A stretch of DNA of 64,000 bases, taken from NCBI RefSeq assembly GCF_902686445.1, contig NW_025920104.1:5828001-5892000 (forward strand), given 5' to 3'. The first letter of the stretch is position 1, and every line of letters starts with the position of its first letter. This document shows, piece after piece, positions 24,099-35,300 of the stretch. Both the position numbers and the translations under genes were made by a program. The DNA is from Sciurus carolinensis (taxonomy: Eukaryota; Chordata; Mammalia; Rodentia; Sciuridae). Below the pieces are notes generated by a model. The model was not told the origin of the DNA and searched no databases. It saw nothing but the letters and a program-made list of their open reading frames with translations.

Positions 24099-26267
24099 AA
24101 ATGAATCCCCTTTGGTTTTATTAGTCTTGTCTCTTGTTTTAAATACATCACTGACTTCTGCCCCTAACTCTTTATTTGGGTACACTCAGTTGTCACAGTT
24201 CTCAATTAGCCTGGATTTACTGGCATGTTTCAGACCTTTTTATTGGCTCTTTACTACAGCCCCCCATTTTTTCTTCACATAATAAGTATTTAATAGAAAT
24301 GGTAGTGATAAAAGTACAAATTATAATGATTATAAGAGATCCTACAGGTGGTACAGAAAGTAGCTAATATTGGGGACATATGTCTGGCAGAAGTCCCAAG
24401 CAAATTTGGAGCCCTGTGCTCCAGGTTGGATCGCATTTGTTTCTGGACTTTATTCTCTCCCATTTACTGTCCTTCAGCATCTAATCTATAAAGTCCAAAA
24501 GGTGTCATCAGAAGGATGTTTGGGATGGTTGACCTGAGATAACATGGGGTAACTTTAAGAAACCAATAGGAAAATGCACTTGATAGAAAGGCATATCAGT
24601 TCCTGACTGAGGGAAGTGTGTTGTGTGGGGGTGTGGGGGACAGGAGGCAGGGGAGTGGGATCACAGTCCTTTTTAAATTGCAGAATAGGCCAGACTTCTG
24701 TCCTTTGCCTACTTTTCTCCATACCCATACCTCGACCTGACAACCATTTCCATTTTGGGCGTCCCCAGTCAGTGCTTCTTTTCCAAGAGAGTTGCTCATC
24801 TCTGGTGCTCTAAGTAGGTGACAGTAGTGGATGGGATTGCAAACTAAATTTTAATCAGGCTCTGATGCTTACTAGTGTGTGATCTTGGGTAAACTGGGCA
24901 GTATATCTGTGCCTTAGCTTCCTCAACTTTAAAATAGAACTATTAGTAGCATTAAATGAAAAGCCATGATGAGTGGCCCAGACTGGCCCACAGGAAGCCT
25001 TCAATTCACATTAGCTATTGTTACTAAATTATTGCCAGTCTCATAGTCAGTTAGTTTGCCTCTTCCTCATTTTCAGTACCTGCTTATTTCTCAAACCAAA
25101 CTCAAGTTCTTCTCCATCTTGCCTGTGAAATATCTTCAAAATTGATTCCTATGTCCACTCTCCCTTCAGTATTTGAAGTAGTGTGATAATTTTCTCCTAT
25201 CTTCCTGTTCCTCCCACTTTCTATTGAGTTCATCCTTCACATGGATATCATTCTTGAAGGTATGACAACATATTAAGGCAGAACTCTTCAAGACCTTTAC
25301 CTCTTTTACAGAATTCATCTATCACCAGGTCTCTTCCCTATCCAAATTAGGCAGATCTATTAAGTTCTAAAATATGCTTTGCTCTCTATCAAATTCCTGT
25401 CTCTTCTCCCAGTTCAGCTCAGGCAGCACTGCTTCCTCAAAATCTGTCCAATCCCTGGATGCAAAGAACCACTCATTCCCTGTGCACTTTGTTTAATCTC
25501 CAGTTAATTCCCATGTTGTATATCTCTTACAGTCCCTGCTTGAGACCACTGCAGATATTTGCTGGCTTAGATTTGTCAACCTAAAAATTTCAGCACAGAG
25601 TCTGAAAGACAAATTTAAATTATCTCCTCCTGGTTTCAACATGTATCTGTACCTACTGAGTGCATTCAAACTTAATAAAAATCTATTTAAAGTTTGGAAT
25701 GGAACAGACATGTAAGCTCAAAATGCCAAATTATCAAATTGAAAAAGACATTTCACTTTATTGGTAAATCTGGATCCTTGACATTCAACATTTAGCTCAG
25801 TGTCTTTGGCATCTCTCTCTTTATAAAATATTTCTCAGTTCAAAAGCCTATGTCTCCCAGAAAAGCTAGTGCCTTTTCTCCTTATTTGGAATTCTTTAAT
25901 ATCTGGTATAGCCTGCTATAATGATTGTAGATGAATGAGCAATTACTGTACACAAAACTTGTGTGCAGAAACTCCTCAGCTTTGTCAGTTGTTCCACTCA
26001 GGTTTCCAGCCTACCTTTGCAAAGATCACAACACGAAACCTATCAGCATCACTTAAAATTTGTAGTAGACCAAGTCTATTTTGTTTTCTTTACCAGTACA
26101 TTAATAGCATATGTGGAAGAGGATTTTTATTTTGAAAGATTACTCTTTTAAGTTTAGTGTGAACATAATCATAATCTGAATGGTCAGAATGCATCAATTG
26201 CATTCTAGTTTCAGAAAATTTTCCTCATATGTATTTTGTTTATTATTTTAAAAATTTCTCTCTTCAG

Positions 26268-26358
26268 GCTGGGGAGAAAACGCAGTTGGTGAAGTGCTTG
26301 CCTTGCAAGCACAAGACCACGGGTTTGATTCCCAGCACCACACACACACACACACACA
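26268..26358 (+). repeat. ID SINE ending in a CA repeat
   Basis: GCTGGGGAGAAAACGCAGTTGG, AGTGCTTGCCTTGCAAGCACAAG and GGGTTTGATTCCCAGCACCA are an ID-type tRNA-derived head; the A-rich tail has become (CA)n at about 26339-26358. Confidence 0.75.
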
Positions 26359-26602
26359 AAAATTGCTCTCTTCAACTTTCCTTTACGTTGGAAGAATAAT
26401 ATTTTAAAAGATGCAAAATTGTTTTCCCTAAGTTTCATAATCCAAACAAAAAATGAAGGCCCAAGGCCATATAAACCATCAGCCATCAAGACTGGGTTGT
26501 ATTTTTTTTTTTTGGAGGGGGCTGCACCAAGAGAAAACCCAGGACTTTTTGGAAAAATTAAAATTGAAAGTCTCAAGCAAGTAGTCTTTCAAAGCTGTAA
26601 TA

Positions 26603-26775
26603 AAGCCAGGTACAGTGTAACAGGGCTATAATCCTAATAACCCAGAACTGGAAAAAGAGGATTACAATTTGGAGGATAACCTTAGCAACTTAACAAGATC
26701 CTGTCTCAAAATAAAATTGGCTCATTGGTAGATCACCCCTGGGCCAATCACCAGTAACAACCCTCACCACACACA
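26603..26775 (+). repeat. Degraded B1+ID composite SINE (MEN-like)
   Basis: GCCAGGTACAGTG, GCTATAATCCTAATAACCCAGAACT, AAGATCCTGTCTCAAAATAAAATTGG, then CTCATTGGTAGATCACCCCTGGG and CCAGTAACAA. The B1 and ID halves are in the expected order. Confidence 0.6.
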
Positions 26776-27330
26776 GTGCAATTTATTCTGCAGATTTCTA
26801 AATGTAAACTAGGAACCACTGACCTTCAGTGTTTAACAAAGTATCATCCCTGAACCAAGGACATTTTTAGGCACTTGAATGAAATGTTTATGTCAGACCC
26901 TATAAAGACCTAAGGACTCAACAATATTTAATTTAATACAAAATCCAGGTGACTGGATCCTTATTTTCATATCCCCTGGGTACTTGCTTCCCAACTTCCA
27001 GAGATCCTGAAAATGTATAGAACAACCATGGACATGAACAACACTTATTGTTGGGAATACAGGATGAGAAAATTAGTATAATTTTAGTCATTCCCCAAAA
27101 CTTTTCTAGAATATCACCAAGCCATATTTCAATCATGTTGCAGAATTCCCAATGAGGATGAAAAGAAGAGGCCATTCACTGTTTACAAATACTTGCTATA
27201 TTACACAGAAGCTCTCGGTCCTGCCCCCAGGTGTTCACTGTAGCCACATAAGTCCTTTCTGCTCTACTCATTCACAGAGTCCTGCTGTTCTAACCTTGAA
27301 CCTTTCAGACAATGAGGCCTTTTATCACCA

Positions 27331-27785
27331 TTTTCCAATAAGACCCTAAATCTCATTGCATACATCACACTTCTGGCACAGAGATTTTACTTGGTATGTA
27401 TGATTTTAACAAAAGATTAGGATGCCCAGGCTAAAGCTTTTTTAAAGAACTAGTTTTGCTCATTGCTAATTTTACTTAAAATTAATAGTTTTTGCTTCTC
27501 TGCCTAAGTTAAAATGGTTAAAATCAATGTTTTGCAGTGTGTGACTAAAGCATGATTTCATGTGATAGGAATAAGAGAGAGGGGAAAGAAGGAAACCATA
27601 TTACTCCTGGGACATAGTCACATCATGATAGGTTACCCCAAATCCTGTAGTAAGCCAGAGAAATGAAGTAGCAATTAGAATCTCTTTAGCTGACCATTTT
27701 CCTATAAGATCCTAAATCTCATTGTTTACATAATACTTCTGGCACAGAGATGGTACTTGGCATGTATAAATTTGACTAGCTAAAT
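27331..27785. repeat. Imperfect direct repeat, two ~85-bp units 366 bp apart
   Basis: 27331-27415 and 27697-27785 share TTTTCC-ATAAGA-CCTAAATCTCATTG, CTTCTGGCACAGAGAT and ACTTGG-ATGTAT with about one change in six. The intervening sequence is not repeated. Origin unknown. Confidence 0.7.
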
Positions 27786-28361
27786 GACCCACTCAAAAGG
27801 TTAGCAGACTTATTTTTTTTTAACCCTAACCTTTGTTGACATCTCTTTATGAATTCTTTGGTATCTTTTCATTTAGATAGTCATTGATAATTACTGATAT
27901 CATCTGTACTCCAGTCAACAAGTTAGATGCTGAGAGACACCTTGGGGAAAAAGATAAAGTTCCAGTCTTGAGGGCCCACAGTCTACTGATGTTTGCCAGA
28001 TCAACAGGCAAACTACTAAGTGCTAAATGTCGTGGGAGCCAAAAAACTGCAACCAGTTTGAAATGAATCACACTGGGGACACAGGATTTAGGGTGGATGA
28101 AACAACTCTAGAGTATAGTAGGGGGAGTTTGCACTGTGTCTAACCCTTCTTCATTCCTGTTTCTAGGATCTTTCCTGCCTGTACTCGCATATCCAATCAA
28201 TAATATTGTGGGTGAATGAGTAACAATGTTTTGGCATGAAAAAAATTACCAATATTCACATGAAAGAAAGTGATACTACTGCAAGATTCTAGCATGTAAG
28301 TGAGTAATACATAATGCTCTCCTATAACAAAGAGTTTGGCAAGATAAAACAACTAAGTCTT

Positions 28362-31300
28362 CTTTTTTTAATTTATTTTTTATCTTTATAGACTGCATTT
28401 AAAGTCACAGTATAGAAATGGTGTACAAATTTTCATTTCTATGGTTGTGCACTATGCAGATTTATACCATTCATATAACCATACATGTACGTATTGTAAT
28501 GATGCCTGTCTCATTCCACCATCTTTCATACCACTTCCCTCTCCACCCTCTCATTACCCTCTAGAAAATCTAATATTCCTACATTCTTCTCTCACCCCTC
28601 ACCCCTATTATTTATCATCATCCATTTTCAGAGAAAACATTCAGCCTTTGTTTTTTTGGGATTGGCTTATTTCACTTGGCATGATATTCTCCAATTCCAT
28701 CCATTTTTTGCAAATGCCTAATATTATTCTTTATGGTTGAATAATATTCCTTTGTGTATATATACCACAGTTTCCTTATCTGTTCATCTGTTGAATGGCA
28801 TCTAGGTTGGTTCTACAATCCAGCTATTGTGAATTTAGCTGCTATAAACATTTATGTGACTGTGTTACTGTAGTGCTAATGTGAACTCCTTTGGGTATAA
28901 ACTGAGGTGTGGAAAAACTGGGTCAAAATGTGGGTCCATTCCAAATTTTCTGAGAAATTTCTATACTGCTTTCCAGATGGGCTGTAATAATTTGCAACTC
29001 CACCAGCAGTGTATGAATGTAATTTTTTACCCAAATCCATGTCAAAATCTATTGTAGTTTGTGTTCTTGGAAATAGTAACTCTTATTGGAGTAATATGAA
29101 ATCTTACAGTTGTTTTAATTTGCATTTCTCTAATTACTAGAGATTTTGAACACTTTTTCAAGTATTTATTAGTCACCTGTTTCTCTTCTTCTGTAAAGAA
29201 TCTGTCCAGTTCCTTGGCCTCTTTATTGATTGGGTTTTTCATACTTTTGGTATAAAGTTTTGTAAGTTCTTTATAAATTTTGGAGATTAGTGCTCTATCT
29301 GAAGAGGGTACAGAACAGATTTTCTCTCAGTCCGCAGGCTCTCTTTTCACATTATTGATTGTATCCTTTGCTGAGAACAATGTTTTTAGTTTGAATCCAT
29401 CCCATTTATTGATTCTTGCTTTGATTTCTTGTGCTTTGGAAGTCATGTTAAGAAAGTCTGACCCTAAGCCAACATGATGAAGATTTGGGCCTACATCTTC
29501 TATTAGGTGCAAGTTCACTGGTCTGATTACTGAGTCTTTGACCCATTTTGAGTTGAGTTTTGTGCAGGGTGAGAGATAGAGGTTTAATTTCATTTTACTG
29601 CATATGGATTTCCAGTTTTCCCAGCACCATTTTTGAACAGGCTATTTTTTATCCACTGTATGTTATTGTCCCCTTCTATAGTATGAGATAACTGTATTTT
29701 TGTGGTTTTGTCTCTGTGTCTTCTATACCATTGGTCTGCCTGTGTATTTTGGTGCCAATATTCATGCCATTTTTGTTAGTATTTGTCTGTACTATAGTTT
29801 AAGATTTGTTATTGTGATACCTCCTGCTTCACTCTTTGTGTTCAGGATTGTTTTAGTTATTCTGGGTTGTTTATAATTCCAGATGAATTTCATGATTACT
29901 TTCTCTATTTCTATGAGGAATATAATTGGGATTTTAATTGGAATTGCATTGAATCCATTTAGCACCCTTGGTAGTATGGCCATTTTGACAATATTAATTC
30001 TGCCTATGCAAGAACATAAAATATCTTTCCATCCTCTATGGTTTTCATTAATTCCTTTTTCAGTGTTCTGTAGTTTTCATTGTAGCAATCTTTCACCTCT
30101 TTTGCTAGATTGATTCCCAAGTGTTTTTATTTCTGAGGCTATTGTAAAAGGACTTGCTTTCCTAATTTCTCTTTCAGAAAAGGATACATTACTTATGAAT
30201 GGAAATGAATTAGATTAAAGTGCATTGATTTTATATCCTGCTACTATTCTGAATTTAATAGTTTTAGAAGTTTTCTGGTGGAAATTTTTGAATTCTATAA
30301 ATATAAAATCATGTTATCAGCAAATAGTGATAACTTGATTCCTTCTTTTTATATTCCTTTAATTACTTTGTTGTGTCTAACTGCTCTGACTAGTGTTTCA
30401 AGGAAGATTTTGAATAGAAGTGGTGAAAGAGGGCATCCCTCTCTTGTTCCAGTTTTTAGAGGGAATGCTTTCAGTTTATCTCAATTAAGAATGATGTTGT
30501 CTGTGGGCTTAGTATAGATAATCTTTACAATGTTGAGGTATGCTTCTACTATCCCTATATTTTATACTGTTTTGAGCATGAAGGGGTGCTCTATTCTTAA
30601 CTTTAAGTCTATTGATGTGGTGAGTTATGTACTAATTTCCAGCTGTTGAACCAACCTTCCCTCTCTGGTGTAAACACCACTTGACCATGGAGTACTATCC
30701 TTTTAATATGTTCTTGTATGCAATTTGCCAGAAGTTTTTTAAGGATTTTGCATCTATGTTCATCAGGGATATTGAGTTAATGTTTTCTTTCCTTGATGCG
30801 TATTTGTCTGGTTCTGGTATCAGAGTGATACTAGCTTTATAGAATGAGTTAGGAAGGGTTTCCTTCTTTTCTATTTCCTGTAATGTATTGAGGAATATTT
30901 GTATTAGTTCTTCTTTGAAGGTCTTATAGAATTTGACTGAGAATCCATCTATTCCTGGACTTTTCTTTGTTGATAGACTTTTGATGGCTTCTTCTATTTT
31001 GGTGCTTGAAATTGATCTGCTTACAATGTGTATTTCTTCCTGATTCAGTTTGGGAGGATTGTATGTTTCTAAAAATTTGTCAATGTGTTCAATATTTTCT
31101 ATTTTTTTGGACTATCAATTTTCAAAATTGCTTCTAATTATGTTATATATTTCAATGGTCTGTCATGATATTTTCTTTTTGATCATGACTTTTAGTAGTT
31201 TGAGTTTTCTCTCTCCTTCTCTTTGTTATTATGGCTAAGGGTTTATCTATTTGGTTTACTTTTATAAAGAATCAACTTTTTGTTTTGTAAATTTTGTGAA

Positions 31301-33500
31301 TTTTTTCTTTTGTTTCAATTTCATTGATTTCAGCTCTAATTTTAATTACTTCCTGTCTTTTACTTTTGTTTCTGATCTGATTTTGTTTTTCTAGACCTTT
31401 GAGATGTAATGTTAGGTCATTTAGTTGTTGACATTTTATTATTTTAATGTATGAACTCAATGCAATGATCTTTCCATTTTTTACTGCTTTCAGAGTGTCC
31501 CAGAGATTTTGATATGTTGTTTTGTTGTTTTAATGCTAAGAATTTTTTAGTTCTTTCCTAATGTCTTTGTTATCATTGCATCATTCAGTAACCTATTGCT
31601 TAGCTATAGGTGTAGGAGAAGTTTTTGTTTTGTATTTTATCATTGATTTCTAATTGTATTCCATTATGATCTGATAGAACACAAGATAGTATCTCTATTT
31701 TTTTGTATTTACTAATGGCTTCTTTGTGGCATGGCATATGGTCTATTATGGAGAAAAATCCATGAGGTGCTGAGAAGAAAGTATATTCACTGGATGATGG
31801 ATAAAATATTCTATACATGCCCATTAAGTATATAACATTGATTGTATTATTATTTAATTTATAGTTTCTTTTTATGTTTGGAGTTTCTATCCAGTGGTGA
31901 GAGTGGTGTGTTAAAGTCACCACATATTATTGGGTAGGGGTCTATTTGATTCTTCAAATTGAGAAGAGGTTTGTTTGACGTACATGGATGCATCATTCTT
32001 TGGGGCATAAATATTAAAAATTGTTATGTCTTGCTGCTTTATTGTTCCCCTAAGCAGTATGAAATGTCCTTCAATATCCCTTCTGACTTAGATTTGAAAT
32101 CCACATTTTCTGATATAAGGATGTAGACCCCTGCTTTTTAACTGAGTCCATGCGCATGGTTTGTTTTTCTGAATCCTTTCATCTTTAGTTTGTGGATGTC
32201 TTTTTCTATAAAATGAGTCTAACCCCTGTGAGAGAAAATCATCAGATTATATATAAGGGGAAACCAACATAGATACCAGCAGATTTCTAGGCCAGACCCT
32301 AAAAGCAAAAAGGGCCAAAAAAATATAACTCTGAAAGAACATGGATGCCAATCAAGAATCATACCAGGCAAAACTAACCTTCAGATTTGATGATGACAAC
32401 ATATTGCTGGGTCTTTCTTTTTAATTCAGCCTGCCAGTTTCTTTTGATTAATGAGTTTAGGTCATTAACACTCAGGGTTACTATATTGATATGATTTGTA
32501 TTTCTGCTCATTTTGCTTAATTTTGGTTTTTAACTTGAATTGGTTTCTCTTTGAATTTTCCTTTAGGATAGTTTCTCCACTTGTGGACTTGTACTGTTGT
32601 TTTCCATTTGCTCCTCATGAAATATTTTGCTGAGAATGATCTCTACTCCAGGTTATATTTTTATGTTTGTTTAGCTTTTGTTTATCATCTAAAGATTTTA
32701 TTTCATCATCAAATCTGAAGGTTAGTTTTGCTGGGTATAAGAATCTTGATTGGCATCCGTGTTCTTTCAGAGTTATATTTTTTTGGCCCTTTTTGCTTTT
32801 AGGGTCTGGGCTGAGAAATCTGCTGGTATCTATGTTGGTTTCCCCTTATATATAATCTGATGATTTTCTCTCACAGGGGTTAAAATTCTAACTTTATTTT
32901 GTATGTGAAGTATTTTCATGAAAATGTGCCTTGATTGTAGTTTTCTGCACCTGGTATTCTGTAAGCCTCTTGCATTTGATTTTCCATTTCATTCTTCAGG
33001 TTTGGAAATTTTTCAGATATTATTTCATTGAAGACATTCATTTCTTTGGTTTGTATCTCTGTGCCTTCCTCAATCCCAATAATCCTTAAATGGTCTTTTC
33101 ATGATATCCCATAATTCTTGGCAGTTTTGTTCATGATTTCTTACCATCTTCCCAGTTTGGTCAACTTTATTTTCAAGATTAAATATTGTGTCTTCATTGT
33201 CTGAGATTCTGTCTTCCACAAGATCTAGTCTGTTGGTGATGCTATGTATTTTTTAATTTGATTTATTATTTCTTTCATTTCAAGTATTTTTTTTCCCAGA
33301 ATCTCAATCTGTTTACTGAAGGGCTCTTTCTTTCTTTTATTTTCTCTTTTAACTGTGTATTGGAGTGATTATACATTACCTGCATTTGATCTCTTATCTT
33401 TTGTTTTATGAATCATTTTAATTATGTAGATTCTAAACTCATGTTCTGTGATTTCTACTGTCATGCTGTTATTCACTTCAATCCAAAATCTTGGTACACT
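28362..33500 (-). mobile_element. L1: L1 retrotransposon 1, 5'-truncated, decayed
   Basis: The 3' end is at left (T-run near 28362-28380, then 3' UTR) and the 5' end near 33500, in ORF1. Minus-strand ORF2 fragments are visible: the C-terminal region (29242-29042), a stretch containing IEKVIMKFIWNYKQPRITK (29983-29792), reverse-transcriptase remnants near 30900-31050 and endonuclease remnants near 31600-31930. ORF1 remnants lie about 32450-33400. Stops and frameshifts are numerous. An inverted duplication at 32220-32396 interrupts the endonuclease/ORF1 junction. It is collinear with L1 2 (41838-46240). Confidence 0.85.
32220..32396. repeat. Inverted copy of 32703-32882 inside L1
   Basis: The plus strand here equals the reverse complement of 32703-32882 with only a handful of differences in about 175 bp. 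Neither L1 2 nor the expected L1 order has anything at this position: it splits sequence that is contiguous in L1 2 near 44432-44455. The arm at 32703-32882 is in the normal L1 place (ORF1), so the arm at 32220 is the new one. The loop is about 306 bp. Confidence 0.9.
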
Positions 33501-33524
33501 CTTTTAGCTCCTTCTTAAAGAAAT

Positions 33525-35300
33525 GCATAAGTGTGTTAACAATGCTCCTGTGAAAATACAGCAAACCATGAGACAACTACATATTCTTAGTGGAAAAGGT
33601 TGGCATCCAGTCAGTTGAGATTGAATGTTGTGGAGATTCCAGGCTCCTTCAGGAGATGGCACTTGGTTTTTCTCCCCAGGGGCTTCTTCTAGGCCTTGGG
33701 AGCCTGGGTCCCAATGAGTGCATGGTGTGACATCCTGGCCACTCTGCAGATCCCTGTTGATGCCACAGAAAGGCAGACTGACAGAAGCATGGCATCAAGG
33801 TGCCCATGGCAACCAGAGAAGCTTTTGGTCCTGGCCCTTTCTGACAAAGACTCAAGGCAAGCCCGGGCTGAGCTGTGATATTAAGAGGAAGACTGAGGTA
33901 GGCAGCCCCAGGGGCCTATTATTTTCAAGAAAGGTGATCCCAACTTGTTTACCCACTGGAAGAGAAGAGGGAGTGTTGGGGGCATGGCATATCAGACCTG
34001 AGTGTTCCAGCTGCTTCTTGGGCAATGAATCCCGCTGAAAACTTACAGTCCACACTATCCTCCAGGTCTGCCAGGTGGTGGTGTCCTCGTTCAGCCTACA
34101 CCAGGCATGCTGGCCATCTGGTGACACCTATTCTGCTACAGCCTGTTGGACCACACAGGGAATCTAGTGGCCAGGGAGTTCATCAAGTATGTTCAATTGC
34201 TCACTCAAGGATCACCCAGGAAGTCACTGGACCTGGCAGCACTGACCTTACACACAGCTCCTCCAAGTCTGGGCTTGCCCACTATATTGCTCAGTCAGCA
34301 AAATTGCCTAGGACCCTCACAGACACATGGAGTGATGGCTGGTGACAGCTTCAGACATAGGGCTGTAGTGTCTCCCCTGCGGCTCTGTGAGTTAGATCAT
34401 GATTAATTTGAAAACATCACCAAACTCTTGTAGGGTGCTCCTCCTTTTCTATAATGATCAAACAGTTGACAGGGCAAATCTGTGATGTTGAGCTTCTCTT
34501 GTAGGTGGAAGTGGGTGCCTGCTGCGATCCCTAGAGAGGAGAGAAGGGACTGAGTTATTTAGCATGTGTAATGGAGGCCAGGAGGCAGGTAGTCAAAAAG
34601 AAGAGCTGTTCTGTGCACACTCCACCTGCCAGGCCCCACTACATTTGCTACTGTCCTGCAATTATCTTGCCCCCAGAAATTTTCTTGGCCTGAGTTTCCA
34701 AGGAGCTCTTCAACTTACCTTTAAATGCACATATATCTGGAATATCTGCCTTGGCATAAGGGTTCATTCTCTTGAACTGACTCATGCCTCTTAGACACAG
34801 GCCCTCTGAGATGATGCCTAGGGTCTTTATAGCATGTCCTGGAGAATGCAGACTACAGGTTAGTGTCATGCCCTGGTACAACAGTGTTTCAAGAAAGTGA
34901 ATGTGATGGATGCAACACCAGCCTGATTGTGATGTGAGGAGCACAGTTTTCCAGTGCATAATACCATCTTGACCCATGCCTCATGCTGCAAGTTCAGGAT
35001 TGTACACCATTTCAAAGTTGAGTATGGAAAAATGGAAGCACTATGCACTTTTCTGTAGGACACAAACTTTAGAAAGTTGTTGGAAATGAAAAGATAAATT
35101 CAGTGAACACATACTAAAACAGATTTTCATTGTTAATGGTCTGCAAAAATATACCTATTGACCCCTGAACTTTAAAATGGTATAACAAAACAGCAAGAAG
35201 AAATTGAGAGATCATTTGGTAAGCAAAGATAATCACTGACAATAAGTCCATTTGCAAAGGACATGAAAGCCTTTGCAAATTCATGGCTCTTTCCTTTTGC
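33525..35300. repeat. Segment A, copy 3 (diverged)
   Basis: Aligned loosely with 4290-5950: AATGCTCCTGTGA at 33540 and 4288, CCCATGGCAACCAGAGAA at 33808 and 4555, CAGTCAGCAAAATTGCCTAGG near 34292 against CTAGTCAGGAAAATAGCCTAGG near 4989. It is relatively G+C-rich compared with its surroundings. ORFs up to 109 codons occur on both strands without recognisable domains. It could be an old pseudogene of a multi-exon family; I cannot assign one. Confidence 0.5.

Larger units (their letters stand above)
21391..28361. other. AT-rich intergenic DNA with SINEs, no gene recognised
   Basis: Apart from the SINEs listed separately and an imperfect direct repeat near 27.3-27.8 kb, I recognise nothing. The longest ORF is 121 codons (26576-26211, minus) and runs across a SINE and a CA repeat at 26339-26358, so it is not credible as a gene. 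Confidence 0.5.

Noticed and set aside
26211..26576. 121-codon minus-strand ORF
   Set aside because: It spans an ID SINE and a CA microsatellite; the Cys/Val run is the translated CA repeat.
29280..31240. Plus-strand ORFs over the L1 as genes
   Set aside because: They are reverse-strand shadows of decayed L1 ORF2.
33649..34406. Overlapping ORFs on both strands in segment A copy 3 as host genes
   Set aside because: The frames are not kept in the related copy at 4290-5040 and no domain is recognisable.
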